A stretch of 64,000 bases of DNA from Lentilactobacillus sp. SPB1-3 (GTDB taxonomy: Bacteria > Bacillota > Bacilli > Lactobacillales > Lactobacillaceae). The stretch is taken from the NCBI RefSeq assembly GCF_026913205.2, contig NZ_CP168151.1, positions 868,001 through 932,000 of the forward strand, read 5' to 3'. The notes below the pieces were generated by a model that did no database searches, had not been told where the DNA came from, and was given only the letters and a program-made list of their open reading frames with translations. The stretch's first letter is position 1, and each line of letters starts with the position of its first letter. The position numbers and the translations under genes are program-made. Positions 50,871 to 60,972 of the stretch are shown here, one piece after another.

Positions 50871-52100
50871 ATGAAGTTTATTCATGCAGCTGATATTCAC
50901 CTAGACAGTCCTTTCTCTGGACTGATTCAAAAGAGTAACTTGCCGGCTAAACTTGAAACGGCAATCAAAGAGTCAACTTTCAACTCATTTAAACAAATTG
51001 TGGCGGATGCTATCTCAAACGAAGTAGATTTCGTGATTATTGCTGGAGATTTATTTGATAGAAATGAACGAAGTATTGCTGCCGATGCATTTATTAACGA
51101 CCAATTTAAATTACTAGATGAACGTAATATCCCCGTATTTTTGATTTTTGGAAATCATGATTTCTTTAATTTTGACAACAAAACATTAAGTTATCCGGAT
51201 AATGTTCACGTATTTAGTAATGAAGTAACCACTAAAGAGATTACGTTAGATAATGGTCAAACTGTAGACTTATCAGGATTTAGCTTTAAAAATCAGTGGA
51301 TTCATGAAAGCTATGCTGACAGTTTTCCAGTTAAGGGCAATAGTGATTGGGCAATTGGAATCATGCATGGTAGTGCCGATTCAATTGATTCTCCAGAGGC
51401 CAATTATGCGCCATTTTCAGTTGGCCAATTAGAAAGCAAACACTACGATTACTGGGCATTAGGTCATATTCATAAGCGACAATCTTTAAATGATGCCAAG
51501 ACTATCAATTACTCTGGCAATAGTCAGGGAAGAAGTATCAATGAAAGTGGAGATAAGGGGTATTTGCTAGTTTCTAGTCAAGGAGACAAGTTAGTCCCTG
51601 AATTTAAGAAAACCGCAGTAATTGATTGGCAATTGCTTACCATTGATGTGGACAATCTTGATACCAATCAAATTGTTGAGACTACCATGTCTCGATTAGC
51701 TGAATTGCAATTAACGACTACCACATTAGTCAGAGTTGTTTTTAAAACAGAACGGCCAAACGCAGAAATCAGCATGAACATTAACAATGGAGACCTTTTA
51801 GCGGTTATTCAATCGGCTAACTCAAAGGAACTTTCATCATTGTATGCCTTCGTGGTGTCACTTAAGTATCAGGTAAATGATTCTAAGATTGATACTCCAC
51901 TGGATCAAGAATTTTTTGATCAGGCAACGACAGATGTGCTGAATGGTCAAACTATTGATGAGTACAAGAATTTGTTCGGCAACTATGATTTTATTTTGGA
52001 TGATTTAAATAATTCAGAATCAGTTGATGAAATTCTGCAAACTAGTCAACAATTAATCAGTGAGAAGGTTAACTATGGCCAGGAGGACACAGAGAATTGA
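50871..52100 (+). CDS. yhaO: DNA repair exonuclease of the SbcD/Mre11 family (YhaO)
   Basis: A 409-residue calcineurin-like phosphoesterase. Metal-binding motifs: FIHAADIHLDSP at the N terminus, IIAGDLFDRNE near 60, LIFGNHDFFN near 99, GIMHGSA near 165 and GHIHKRQ near 201. It resembles SbcD and pairs with the SbcC-like protein encoded by the overlapping next gene to process DNA ends. ATG 50871 has AAGGAG; frames upstream lie in the terminator. Confidence 0.93.
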   Translation: MKFIHAADIHLDSPFSGLIQKSNLPAKLETAIKESTFNSFKQIVADAISNEVDFVIIAGDLFDRNERSIAADAFINDQFKLLDERNIPVFLIFGNHDFFNFDNKTLSYPDNVHVFSNEVTTKEITLDNGQTVDLSGFSFKNQWIHESYADSFPVKGNSDWAIGIMHGSADSIDSPEANYAPFSVGQLESKHYDYWALGHIHKRQSLNDAKTINYSGNSQGRSINESGDKGYLLVSSQGDKLVPEFKKTAVIDWQLLTIDVDNLDTNQIVETTMSRLAELQLTTTTLVRVVFKTERPNAEISMNINNGDLLAVIQSANSKELSSLYAFVVSLKYQVNDSKIDTPLDQEFFDQATTDVLNGQTIDEYKNLFGNYDFILDDLNNSESVDEILQTSQQLISEKVNYGQEDTEN

Positions 52101-54619
52101 TAATTCAGAAGTTAGAAATTTACGGTTATGGTAAGTGGTCAGATCAAACCATTGAATTAAATGCACCGATTCAAATGATTATTGGCGCAAATGAGGCCGG
52201 CAAATCAACAATCGTCGATTTTATCAAGTCAATATTATTCGGTTTTCAAACCAGCCGACAGGCCGTTCATGGAAAATACATTCCAAAGGATGGTAGCAAA
52301 TATGGTGGCGAAATCTACTTTGAAGAATCTAATCAGCAATATCGAGTAATCAGAACTAAGGGAACTCATGGTGGTAAAGTGCGATTCTTTAATCTCAGCA
52401 AAGATATTGAACTGACCAAAGAAGATTTTGAAGAAATGATCGCACCCATCGACAGAGATATTTACGATAATCTGTTTTATTTTGGTGAATATGCTCAAAG
52501 TGATTTATACAAGATGGATATCACGGAACTCCGTCAACGGATTCAAGAACTCGGGGTTACCGGTGCAAATAAACTATTTGATTTAAGCGCTGATTTTGAT
52601 AGTCAAGCTTCTGCTATGTTTGCTAAAAAAGGAACCAAGCGACAAATAAATCAGAAGTTGCGAGACTATGATCAATTAAGCAAACAAGTGGATGAAGCGA
52701 AGGAAAACTTTGCTGAATACCAGCAATTAACTAATGATATTCAGATTCAGAGCCAAAAGAATGGCGACTTGCAATCAAAATTGAAGACAGAGCAATCAAG
52801 ACTAAGTAAGTTAGAATCTCAAGCCAGAACCATTCCATTATTGACAGAATTACAACAGTTACCTGAAGTAAATCAGTCAGATTTAAAGGATGGTTTTTCA
52901 GATAAGGACAAGAACCAATTCGCAGCTTATCTGGCAGAAAAAAATCAGAGTGAAAAAGAGTTCGTTAAAATCAAAGACCAGCTGACTGATCCGCAACTGG
53001 CAGTTACATTGTCACCAGCTGCAACTTTTTATAGACAAAATGAAGGACAAATTACAGACCTCTTGTTAGACGCGGTTTCTATTCAGGATAAAGTATCGCA
53101 CTTAACGTATAATCAAGAGAGTAAAAACAGCAACCAAGAAAAAATTAACTCGCTTATGTCCGAGCATAATTTGGTCGATCCGTTACCTGCACCATTTGAT
53201 GAGGAAACAAAACAAAAGGTTTCTGGTTTGTTGGACGATAAGGCACAGGCAGAAAATTATCAACAAAGTCGCAGTACTAACAAGCAAACGTTGACTATCA
53301 CTAATCCAATGATGTTGGGGATAGGTGTGTTAATTGCAATTATCGGCTTGTTTATGAGTTCGGTGTTGGTTAAGTTAATTGGCATTGTTGCTGGGGCTGC
53401 ATTCGCTTATTACTTTGGAATCGGTCATTCAAAGGCTGCTCCAGATAAAATGATCGACGAAGCTTCTGTGCAAGCTCGTTTGGACGATATTGGACGAAAA
53501 TTTGAATTGGGTAACATTCCAGAAGATGAATGGTTGCCAATCCAAAATGTTTTATCACAAATCAATGACTTACAAAACGAAATTGAGCAACTAACAACTG
53601 CTTCAAAACAAATTGACGCTGATGTAAAAAATTACTTCAACCAATGGCAATTTGCCAACGATTGGTTGGCAATGTCAGCTGGTGCTCCATATTCTGAACG
53701 ACTAGAAGTTATTAGAACAAGTGTCAGTCGTTGGCAAAAAGAATCGAATGAATCTCTAGCGACCGAAAATAAGCTCACTATGTTGCAAAATATGTTGACA
53801 GAACAACAAGCTGGCTTAGACAAGATCAATGCTACAATCAATCATTTCTTAACTGAACGACAGTTAACCAAGAGCGCTGATTTTGATGCAGAATACGCTA
53901 GACAACAAGTTATTGAGAAACAATTGGCCAAGCGTCAACAATTAACTGAACAGATTCAGTCTGCTAAAGTAACGATTAGTGCCGATAATGATTTGGACGC
54001 GTTACAAAATCAAGTTGAAACTGCCAGAAAAGATATTTCAGAATTACAAGCATCTTTGAATGAAAACGAACGAGCAGTCACAGAGAAACAAATTAGACTC
54101 GATCATTTAGTAAGGGATGGCGAGTACCAGCAGTTAAATCAACAACTGGAAAACATGAAGGCAGAGATTGTTGCTGATGTGCATAGCTTTGTTGCCTTAT
54201 CAACTAGTGCTCAGTTTATTGGTAGAGTATTAGATATAGCATCCAAAGGGCGGTTACCTAAAATTTTGAATCAAGCTACGGAATACTTTGGCCTCTTAAC
54301 GAATGGGAAGTATAAAAAAATTGATTTCGATGATTCGATTACCGTAACTTCAATTAATGACTACAATTTTGAAATTAATGAATTGTCCCGAGGAACTTTG
54401 GAGCAACTCTACTTGTCATTAGTACTCTCAATGGCGGTCAATTTTGCTGATACTTATCCAATGCCAATTGTGATTGACGATGGTTTTGTCAATTTTGATT
54501 CTCAAAGAAGACAAAATGCTTATCAATTGTTAAATAAGGTCGCAGAACGCACCCAAGTTATTTATTTAACTGCCAATGAACCGGTTGAAGATGTTAATAT
54601 TGCTCAATTAAAAATTTAG
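52097..54619 (+). CDS. yhaN: SbcC/Rad50-like ATPase (YhaN)
   Basis: An 840-residue SMC-type ATPase. N-terminal Walker A IIGANEAGKSTIVDF near 30, two coiled coils (about 190-300 and 480-720) split by an unusual hydrophobic hairpin MMLGIGVLIAIIGLFMSSVLVKLIGIVAGAAF near 410, and C-terminal signature ELSRGTLEQLYLSLVLSMA and Walker B IVIDDGFVNFD. YhaN members carry this central membrane-like hairpin in place of the Rad50 zinc hook. TTG start overlaps the yhaO stop by four bases; AGGAGG upstream. Confidence 0.93.
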   Translation: MIIQKLEIYGYGKWSDQTIELNAPIQMIIGANEAGKSTIVDFIKSILFGFQTSRQAVHGKYIPKDGSKYGGEIYFEESNQQYRVIRTKGTHGGKVRFFNLSKDIELTKEDFEEMIAPIDRDIYDNLFYFGEYAQSDLYKMDITELRQRIQELGVTGANKLFDLSADFDSQASAMFAKKGTKRQINQKLRDYDQLSKQVDEAKENFAEYQQLTNDIQIQSQKNGDLQSKLKTEQSRLSKLESQARTIPLLTELQQLPEVNQSDLKDGFSDKDKNQFAAYLAEKNQSEKEFVKIKDQLTDPQLAVTLSPAATFYRQNEGQITDLLLDAVSIQDKVSHLTYNQESKNSNQEKINSLMSEHNLVDPLPAPFDEETKQKVSGLLDDKAQAENYQQSRSTNKQTLTITNPMMLGIGVLIAIIGLFMSSVLVKLIGIVAGAAFAYYFGIGHSKAAPDKMIDEASVQARLDDIGRKFELGNIPEDEWLPIQNVLSQINDLQNEIEQLTTASKQIDADVKNYFNQWQFANDWLAMSAGAPYSERLEVIRTSVSRWQKESNESLATENKLTMLQNMLTEQQAGLDKINATINHFLTERQLTKSADFDAEYARQQVIEKQLAKRQQLTEQIQSAKVTISADNDLDALQNQVETARKDISELQASLNENERAVTEKQIRLDHLVRDGEYQQLNQQLENMKAEIVADVHSFVALSTSAQFIGRVLDIASKGRLPKILNQATEYFGLLTNGKYKKIDFDDSITVTSINDYNFEINELSRGTLEQLYLSLVLSMAVNFADTYPMPIVIDDGFVNFDSQRRQNAYQLLNKVAERTQVIYLTANEPVEDVNIAQLKI

Positions 54620-54652
54620 TTTAACTAAGATTCTTTATAAAGGAGCGTAACT

Positions 54653-55603
54653 ATGGCAAAACAATTAATGGATTTAACTGAAAATGAAGAATTTGAAATG
54701 TTTGTGATTTTAAAGAAGGCCGAAAAGCGAGTGGCCAAAAACGGCAAACAATTTTTAGCTATGACTTTTCAAGATAAATCCGGTGAAATTAATGGAATGT
54801 ATTGGGACGCAAGTGATGAGGATGTTGAAAAATTTACTGCAGGGACGATCGTTCATTTAACTGGTAAACGCGAAAGTTATCTGAATAGTCCCCAAATTAA
54901 AATTTCGTCAATGAGTTTACCTAATGCTGATGAACACCTGGTTCGGGATGATTTCGTTCAATCGGCCCCAATCAAGATTTATGATATGAAAGCAGAAATT
55001 GACCAAATCGTCTTTTCCATTACCAATGCGACTTGCAGTCGAATCGTTAGATTCTTATTGAAAAGACATGGCGAGGCGTTCTTTGAATATCCAGCGGCTA
55101 AGTCTAATCATCATGACTATGAGGGTGGATTAGCATTTCATACGATATCGATCGTTAGATTAGCTGAACATATTGTAGATCAGTACAGTGGTATTGATGC
55201 ACCGCTGTTATATTCAGGAGCTTTATTGCATGACTTAGGTAAGACTGTTGAATTGTCAGGACCTGTTGGGACGACATACACATTAGCAGGTAATTTGCTA
55301 GGCCATCTAAGTATTATTGATGCGGAGATCGTTGAAGCTGCTGATAGTTTAGGGATTTCACAAGATTCCGAAGATTTATTGTTATTGCGGCATATGGTAC
55401 TTTCTCATCACGGACTAAAAGAATATGGTTCGCCTGAACGCCCACAATTACTAGAAGCAGAGATTCTCCATGATTTAGATGAAATGGATGCTTCAATCAT
55501 GATGATGAAGAGGGCCATTAATCAGACACAGCCAGGGGAGTTTTCTGATAAGATTTTTGGACTGGACAATAGAAGATTCTATCGACCAACCAAAACCGAA
55601 TAA
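54653..55603 (+). CDS. yhaM: 3'-5' exoribonuclease YhaM
   Basis: A 316-residue two-domain nuclease: an OB-fold (about 15-95; FLAMTFQDKSGEINGMYWDA) and an HD domain with His in HHDYEGGLAFHTISIVRLA and the HDLGK motif near 197. YhaM trims single-stranded RNA and some DNA from the 3' end with manganese. Family length is matched. Gene order after yhaO-yhaN is as in Bacillus, suggesting joint work in nucleic-acid turnover. Confidence 0.95.
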   Translation: MAKQLMDLTENEEFEMFVILKKAEKRVAKNGKQFLAMTFQDKSGEINGMYWDASDEDVEKFTAGTIVHLTGKRESYLNSPQIKISSMSLPNADEHLVRDDFVQSAPIKIYDMKAEIDQIVFSITNATCSRIVRFLLKRHGEAFFEYPAAKSNHHDYEGGLAFHTISIVRLAEHIVDQYSGIDAPLLYSGALLHDLGKTVELSGPVGTTYTLAGNLLGHLSIIDAEIVEAADSLGISQDSEDLLLLRHMVLSHHGLKEYGSPERPQLLEAEILHDLDEMDASIMMMKRAINQTQPGEFSDKIFGLDNRRFYRPTKTE

Positions 55604-55613
55604 AATATATGTA

Positions 55614-55652
55614 CAAAAAAAGTGAGCAACTATAAAGTTACTCACTTTTTAT
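55614..55652. terminator. Bidirectional terminator
   Basis: AAAAAAGTGAG and AACT arms pair with AGTTACTCACTTTTT (one bulge) between convergent yhaM and prsA. Confidence 0.9.
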
Positions 55653-55662
55653 TATTTACTGA

Positions 55663-56544
55663 TTATTTCTTGCTACTTGATGAAGTAAGGTAATCAGCTA
55701 AGACGTTTTGAAGGTCTTTATCTTGAATTTGAACGTTACCCTTCTTCAAGACTTTTGAAACGACTGACTTAACAGTTGCACTGTCTTGAAGTTTGCTTTG
55801 AACGATTTGGTCCTTCAATTCACTTTCGTGATCTTTGTAAGAACCTTTCTTAGGATGGTTTACCATTTGAATTACTTGGTAACCATATTGAGTCTTAACA
55901 GGGGTCTTAGTGTATTGACCGTTGTTCAACTTGAAGGCAGCTTTCTTGAAGTTAGTATCAAGTGAAGTGTTAGTGTTATCAAAGGCTGCGATACGGCCAC
56001 CCTTGTTCTTAGTAGCAGAATCAGTTGAATACTTCTTAGCTAAGCTTGAGAAGCTCTTACCGTTCTTAAGTTCACTGATAACTTTTTCAGCAGTTGATTT
56101 CTTAGCAACTAAAATTTGGTTAACAGTTACTTTTGGTTGGTAAGACTTGAATTGTTTCTTCAATTGAGCGTCTGTAATCTTGATATTATCCTTAACGGCT
56201 TCTTGAAGAAGAAGGTTAGAACGAATATCATTCTTAAGACCTGAAGCAGTCATACCATTTTGTTGTAGAACAGCGTTGAATGATGAACCGTATTGTTTCT
56301 TGTATTTGTTAAAGGCATCAGTAACTTTAGAGTCTTTAACTTTGTTGCCGTATTGTTTTTCCAATACTTTGTTCAAAATCATTTGTTGAAGTACTTGTTT
56401 ACCACTTGAAGTACCTTTCAAACTACTGTAATAAGCACTTTCGGTGATTTTACCACCATCAGTTGTGGCAACTGATTTACTACCACATGCAACAAGAGTA
56501 AAACTAAGTAATACTCCGGCTAAAGCGATTAGCCATTTTTTCAT
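55663..56544 (-). CDS. prsA: Foldase lipoprotein PrsA (parvulin-type PPIase)
   Basis: A 293-residue lipoprotein anchored outside the membrane. Lipobox LVACGSK with Cys20; an N-terminal chaperone region, then a PpiC parvulin domain (about 130-225: [35 protein letters not shown] ... [15 protein letters not shown]). It helps secreted proteins and PBPs fold after translocation. ATG 56544 gives the normal basic signal start MKKWL; the frame extends to 56556. A possible client in this window is the secreted S53 protease. Confidence 0.95.
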   Translation of the reverse strand: MKKWLIALAGVLLSFTLVACGSKSVATTDGGKITESAYYSSLKGTSSGKQVLQQMILNKVLEKQYGNKVKDSKVTDAFNKYKKQYGSSFNAVLQQNGMTASGLKNDIRSNLLLQEAVKDNIKITDAQLKKQFKSYQPKVTVNQILVAKKSTAEKVISELKNGKSFSSLAKKYSTDSATKNKGGRIAAFDNTNTSLDTNFKKAAFKLNNGQYTKTPVKTQYGYQVIQMVNHPKKGSYKDHESELKDQIVQSKLQDSATVKSVVSKVLKKGNVQIQDKDLQNVLADYLTSSSSKK

Positions 56545-56686
56545 AAATAAACACATCCATTTCTACAGATTTTTGGCTTGAAACCAAGCGTTCCTAAAAA
56601 TAATAACATACAAATGCTACTATGCACTAACGTCAGCTAAATTTAAACAAATATTCAAAAAGATTAAACCAACCTTAAAATCTCAC

Positions 56687-57001
56687 TTAATCAATGTCAT
56701 TAAGCTCATCTGAATGCTTCTGAATCTCTTCAAGACGAGGTTCGATTTGAAACATTGCTTCATCAATATCTCTTTGAATATCATTCATAACGTCATTGAT
56801 GATCGTTGATTTTTCTGAGAAATTATTGAGAGAATCTTTGAAATTATCCATCGCAGATTTGAAATTCACAATATCAGTTTTCTTTTGCGTAAACTTTTCT
56901 TTGGCATTCACCACAAATTCTTGCGGGGTTTCTTTTCTTGAGTATAAATAAAGACCTGCAAGGAGGGCTGAACTGCCGACGACCTTAAACAATGTTTTCA
57001 T
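56687..57001 (-). CDS. YtxH-like membrane-anchored helical protein
   Basis: A 104-residue protein with one N-terminal membrane helix (LFKVVGSSALLAGLYLYS) and a long charged helix with coiled-coil-like heptads. This layout resembles YtxH-type proteins found near hit genes in lactobacilli. No catalytic motif. Its ATG lies one base beyond the hit stop, so the two are cotranscribed. Function unknown, perhaps envelope-associated. Confidence 0.75.
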   Translation of the reverse strand: MKTLFKVVGSSALLAGLYLYSRKETPQEFVVNAKEKFTQKKTDIVNFKSAMDNFKDSLNNFSEKSTIINDVMNDIQRDIDEAMFQIEPRLEEIQKHSDELNDID

Positions 57002-57002
57002 A

Positions 57003-57431
57003 TTACTTACCCAGTTCCTTAATAATTGAATTTTGAATAGCCTCTAATTGTTCAGGGGTGTATTCATTGGAATTGTCTTTGAATGTCATGCTGAAATCAT
57101 CATGATCAGTATAACGAGGAACTAAGTGGAAATGTGAATGAAATACTGATTGGTAAGCAATCTGACCGTTATTATTCACAATATTCATCCCTTGAATATC
57201 TGGATTTGATGCTTTGACAGCACGAGCAATTTTTGGAATTCTTGAGAATACTTCTCCAGCTAGTTCAGGGTCATATTCAAAGATGTTTGGAACATGTTTC
57301 TTTGGGATTACCAAGGTGTGACCTGGAGTTCCTTGAGAAATATCTAAGAAAGCTTTGACAACATCATCTTCGTAAATGGTGTAGCTGGGGATGTCACCCG
57401 CAACAATCTTACAAAAAATACAATCTTTCAT
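57003..57431 (-). CDS. hit: HIT family nucleotide hydrolase
   Basis: A 142-residue histidine-triad protein. It begins DCIFCKIVAGDIPSY and carries the HSHFHLVPR triad near 97-105. The four ligand-type residues (Cys4, Cys7, and His) found in zinc-binding HIT proteins are present in part. Hydrolyses purine nucleoside phosphoramidates or dinucleotides. Divergent from ecsA, as in Bacillus. Confidence 0.95.
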   Translation of the reverse strand: MKDCIFCKIVAGDIPSYTIYEDDVVKAFLDISQGTPGHTLVIPKKHVPNIFEYDPELAGEVFSRIPKIARAVKASNPDIQGMNIVNNNGQIAYQSVFHSHFHLVPRYTDHDDFSMTFKDNSNEYTPEQLEAIQNSIIKELGK

Positions 57432-57555
57432 AGCAATTTACCTTCTTTCTCATGCATTATACTTCGATTATAACATTGCTTAGTCGTAACACTAATTCAA
57501 AGTTCAGTGACCTATGTTATAATCGTCGATGTAAATTTATACGATTGGAAGTGGC

Positions 57556-58302
57556 ATGTTGGCTTTAAAAATCAATAAGTTAGTTGGTGGCTATTCTTCA
57601 GTCCCCGTATTAAAAGATATTACATTCGACATCAAAGATGGTGAGTTAGTAGGACTTATCGGTTTAAATGGTGCCGGAAAATCAACAACGATCAATCATA
57701 TTATTGGGTTGTTAACTCCTTTTTCAGGTTCAATTGAAATTAATGGTACGACTATTAGTCAAGATCTAAAGAAATATAAGGAACAGATTGCCTATATTCC
57801 TGAATCGCCAATCGTTTATAAGGAACTCACATTAAGAGACCATATTGAAATGACGATTATGGCTTATAGTTTGGATCATGATGAAGCTTGGCAACGAGCT
57901 CATGCTTTGTTGAAAACATTTAGGCTAGATAATAAATTAGACTGGTTCCCAGATAACTTTTCAAAGGGAATGCGACAAAAAGTGATGATTGTTTGTGCAT
58001 TTATGACTAATGCCAAGCTGTTTATCATCGATGAACCATTCTTAGGCCTTGATCCACTGGCTGTTAGTGATTTACTACAACTTATTACTGATCGTAAACG
58101 TCAAGGTGCTAGCATTTTGATGTCAACCCATGTTCTAGACACTGCTGAAAAGTATTGTGATCGGTTTGTTCTGGTTCATGAGGGTCAGGTTCGGACTGAG
58201 GGAACTCTAGATGAACTTAAGGGTGAATTTCCAGAGGCGGGAGATTCATTAAATGACATTTATTTGACCTTAGCAAAACAGCAGGGTGAACGAGATGAAT
58301 AG
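57556..58302 (+). CDS. ecsA: ABC transporter ATP-binding protein EcsA
   Basis: A 248-residue ATPase: Walker A GLNGAGKSTTINHI near 37, signature FSKGMRQKVMI near 139, Walker B LFIIDEPFLGLDP near 158, His switch MSTHVLD near 193. Next to hit and prsA and in front of ecsB, the conserved order of the ecs locus. In Bacillus EcsAB affects protein secretion and intramembrane protease RasP; in S. aureus it is linked to peptide export. Confidence 0.95.
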   Translation: MLALKINKLVGGYSSVPVLKDITFDIKDGELVGLIGLNGAGKSTTINHIIGLLTPFSGSIEINGTTISQDLKKYKEQIAYIPESPIVYKELTLRDHIEMTIMAYSLDHDEAWQRAHALLKTFRLDNKLDWFPDNFSKGMRQKVMIVCAFMTNAKLFIIDEPFLGLDPLAVSDLLQLITDRKRQGASILMSTHVLDTAEKYCDRFVLVHEGQVRTEGTLDELKGEFPEAGDSLNDIYLTLAKQQGERDE

Positions 58303-59509
58303 TTTGTTTAAAAACAGACTATCAAGTCATTTAACTGAAATGCTGAAGTATCTTCGTCTCGTATTCAATGATTACTTCGTTTTGGCATTGATGTTTATGA
58401 TCGGTGGTTTAGGTTATTACTATTCAGGAGTTTTAAAAAGTCTTCATCAAGGTACTTGGTGGGCTGCACTGTTGATGATAGTTATTTTCACTGCTAGTTT
58501 GCAACTTGGTCGGCTAGCGACTTTACTAGAAGATCCAGATTATGTGTTCTGGTTGCCTAAAGAATCGGAAATGCATAGATATTTTAAGTCTGGGTTTAAT
58601 TACAGTTTAGTAATTGCGATTGTGGTTCAGGTCGTCGTTTGGTTCATTAGTATGCCATTCATGGTAAGAACCATGCACGTACAGATGATTTTCTTATTGA
58701 TATCATTGATATTATTAAAAATAACTTGGTTATTAAGCGACTATGTTAGAAAATTCAAAATTAAAACTTGGTTAGCTAATCGAACGATTATTAGGTTTTG
58801 TTTGCCTATCATTACGTTGGTAGCGTCATTTTACATTAACTCAATTGTGGGAATGATCATCAGTATCATTTTCTTATTGACATTGATGTGGTACGCCAGA
58901 AAATTATCTGGCAATGTTCCTGTGGACTGGCGAGATGCTATTGATGATGAGAATAGTCGAATGCATACGATCTATTCATTTTTCAATCTATTTACTGATG
59001 TCAAAGAGATCGGTGGTTCAGTTAAAAGACGTCGTTATCTTGACTGGTTAGTAAATCGCATTAAACCAAAAGCAGAAAACACTTACTTGTACCTGTATGC
59101 ACATGGTATTATTAGAGATACAGAAATGAGCGGTCTCTTTGTTAGATTAACCGTGATTGGTTTAGTTTTACTTCTATTTGTTAGTGGAACTTGGCTACCA
59201 ATTATTCTGGCTGTATTATTTATCTATTTGATTGGTTTTCAGTTGGTGCCATTTTATTACCATTTTGATGACAATGCCTTCGTGCACATTTATCCAATTG
59301 ACCAAAAGAATCAATTAAGAAGCTTTCAAATCGTTATTAGGGATATGTTAATGGTCACTGCCATTTTGTTTGCCATCGCGGTGGCAATCGCAAATTGGGG
59401 TAATTGGACGACAATTGGTTCAGTAATCATCGTAGAGGTGATTGAATTGATCGGGTTCATTTACTGGTATGTTCCTAGTCGACTAAGACGAGCTGCAATA
59501 AAACGTTAA
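58295..59509 (+). CDS. ecsB: ABC transporter permease EcsB
   Basis: A ~404-residue membrane protein with about six to eight helices and the EcsB-typical segment LGRLATLLEDPDYVFWLPKESEMHRYF near 70. ATG 58295 has a CAGGGTGA site; GTG 58286 is in the same frame but within it. It overlaps ecsA by eight bases and forms the EcsAB exporter. Confidence 0.93.
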   Translation: MNSLFKNRLSSHLTEMLKYLRLVFNDYFVLALMFMIGGLGYYYSGVLKSLHQGTWWAALLMIVIFTASLQLGRLATLLEDPDYVFWLPKESEMHRYFKSGFNYSLVIAIVVQVVVWFISMPFMVRTMHVQMIFLLISLILLKITWLLSDYVRKFKIKTWLANRTIIRFCLPIITLVASFYINSIVGMIISIIFLLTLMWYARKLSGNVPVDWRDAIDDENSRMHTIYSFFNLFTDVKEIGGSVKRRRYLDWLVNRIKPKAENTYLYLYAHGIIRDTEMSGLFVRLTVIGLVLLLFVSGTWLPIILAVLFIYLIGFQLVPFYYHFDDNAFVHIYPIDQKNQLRSFQIVIRDMLMVTAILFAIAVAIANWGNWTTIGSVIIVEVIELIGFIYWYVPSRLRRAAIKR

Positions 59510-59511
59510 TT

Positions 59512-59545
59512 AAAAAGCTGAGGTGATTTAAACCCCAGCTTTACT
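59512..59545 (+). terminator. Weak terminator after ecsB
   Basis: AAAAGCTG and GG pair with CC and CAGCTTT; only a short T-rich tail follows, so termination may be partial and trmB may be cotranscribed. Confidence 0.6.
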
Positions 59546-59572
59546 TATGTATTAAAAAGAAAGAGGCAGAAA

Positions 59573-60229
59573 ATGCGAGTTAGAAAAAAACCATGGGCAG
59601 CGTCATTTATCAATGACCACCAAGAATACATTGTTCTAGAACCGAAAAATTATTTAGGCAAATGGCAATCCAGATTTGCTAAGGAACAACCATTACATGT
59701 TGAAATTGGTACCGGTAAGGGTCAGTTTATTATTGAAATGGCCAAACAACATCCTGAAATCAATTTTATTGGAATTGAACTGCAAGAGTCTGTAATCGCC
59801 ACTGCATTAAGAACATTTTTAGAAGCGCCAACACCTAACCTTCAATTCGTTTTGACTGACGGTGGGGATGTCAATGAATTTTTCAACCAACACGAAATCG
59901 AAAAGATTTATCTTAACTTCTCTGATCCATGGCCAAAATCTCGTCACGCAAAGCGTCGATTGACGTCACCAGGTTTCTTGAAAAGCTATCAAGAAGTCTT
60001 ACAAGAAGACGGTGCCATTGAATTTAAGACTGATAATCGTGGATTGTTTGAGTATTCATTGATTAGTTTTAATAACTATGGCATGAGTTATGAATACGTT
60101 AGTTTGGATCTGCATAATTCACCAGAAGCAGTTACTAACGTCGAAACAGAGTATGAACAGAAATTCAGTCCCAAAGGACCAATTTATAAACTGGTAGCCA
60201 AGTTTAATTCATCGTTACCTGATGACTAG
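59573..60229 (+). CDS. trmB: tRNA (guanine-N7-)-methyltransferase
   Basis: A 218-residue SAM-dependent enzyme that makes m7G46 in tRNA. SAM-binding EIGTGKGQFIIEMAKQHP near 44-60 and the catalytic NFSDPWPKSRHAKRRLTSPGFL near 117 are diagnostic; FKTDNRGLFEYS and TEYEQKFSPKGPIYKL end the protein. Its 3' end overlaps a convergent small gene by 26 bases. Confidence 0.97.
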   Translation: MRVRKKPWAASFINDHQEYIVLEPKNYLGKWQSRFAKEQPLHVEIGTGKGQFIIEMAKQHPEINFIGIELQESVIATALRTFLEAPTPNLQFVLTDGGDVNEFFNQHEIEKIYLNFSDPWPKSRHAKRRLTSPGFLKSYQEVLQEDGAIEFKTDNRGLFEYSLISFNNYGMSYEYVSLDLHNSPEAVTNVETEYEQKFSPKGPIYKLVAKFNSSLPDD

Positions 60230-60527
60230 TGATAACACCAGATTGGTCAGCGTAATACTCGTGAATTAAAACATTTGCTGAATTATCTTCGTAGTCTAAT
60301 CCGAAGTGAAACGCTTGCTTACCATTGTTACTGTTCTGTTCAAACCAGCTACCAAGGAAAGTTAAATTAGAGTCATCAATTGTTGGCTTGACCTTATTAA
60401 TGAGTCGGTTTTGCAGTGATCGCATTAAAGCCTGATGTTTTTTATTATCACCAAGTTTTTTAGCGACAAATAGTACCATAGAAATACTAGTAAGTGATAA
60501 ACTGTATAGAAGAGATTTAGCTTGCAT
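60204..60527 (-). CDS. Hypothetical protein with N-terminal membrane segment
   Basis: A 107-residue protein that I do not assign to a family. One N-terminal hydrophobic segment (LLYSLSLTSISMVLFVAKKL) acts as signal or anchor, followed by ~80 polar residues with Trp and aromatic strands (NLTFLGSWFEQN, FHFGLDYED, VLIHEYYAD). GGAGG lies seven bases before ATG 60527; the adjacent ATG at 60530 is closer. Divergent from the thioredoxin-like gene and convergent with trmB, whose stop it overlaps. Confidence 0.75.
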   Translation of the reverse strand: MQAKSLLYSLSLTSISMVLFVAKKLGDNKKHQALMRSLQNRLINKVKPTIDDSNLTFLGSWFEQNSNNGKQAFHFGLDYEDNSANVLIHEYYADQSGVITSHQVTMN

Positions 60528-60626
60528 CATGATGCCTCCAGTAATTTAATTATTAGATACATTATATAGCAAGCTTGCTCTTTGTAAATTAACTGATTCA
60601 TTCAGTAGAAAGAAAAGGGATTTCAA

Positions 60627-60947
60627 ATGGAAGTACTTGAAAAAACTAACTACGCCAACCTCATAGATCAGCACAAAGATGGCAAATACATGCTATTCTT
60701 CACTGCTGACTGGTGCCCTGATTGCCGCTTCATTAAGCCAGCTATGCCAGAAATCGAATCTGAATTTTCTGATTATACATTTCTAACAGTTGACCGTGAT
60801 GAAAATATCGATCTTGCTGCTGAAATGGGTATCATGGGAATCCCAAGTTTCGTTGCGCTTTCTGACGGCGAAGAAATCGGTCGTTTTAATAACGGAGACC
60901 GTAAAACAAAAAAAGAGGTTGAAGATTTTATCAACTCACTTAATTAA
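60627..60947 (+). CDS. ytpP: Thioredoxin family protein (YtpP-like)
   Basis: A 106-residue thioredoxin fold. The active site is WCPDC in TADWCPDCRFIKP near 32, and the cis-Pro is in MGIPSFVAL near 74. Both cysteines and the cis-Pro are intact, so it can carry out thiol-disulfide exchange; relatives act on bacillithiol- or CoA-modified proteins. First of a ytpP-ytpR-sftA run conserved in Bacillales. Confidence 0.92.
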   Translation: MEVLEKTNYANLIDQHKDGKYMLFFTADWCPDCRFIKPAMPEIESEFSDYTFLTVDRDENIDLAAEMGIMGIPSFVALSDGEEIGRFNNGDRKTKKEVEDFINSLN

Positions 60948-60972
60948 ATTGATGTATGGAAAGGTTTTTTAA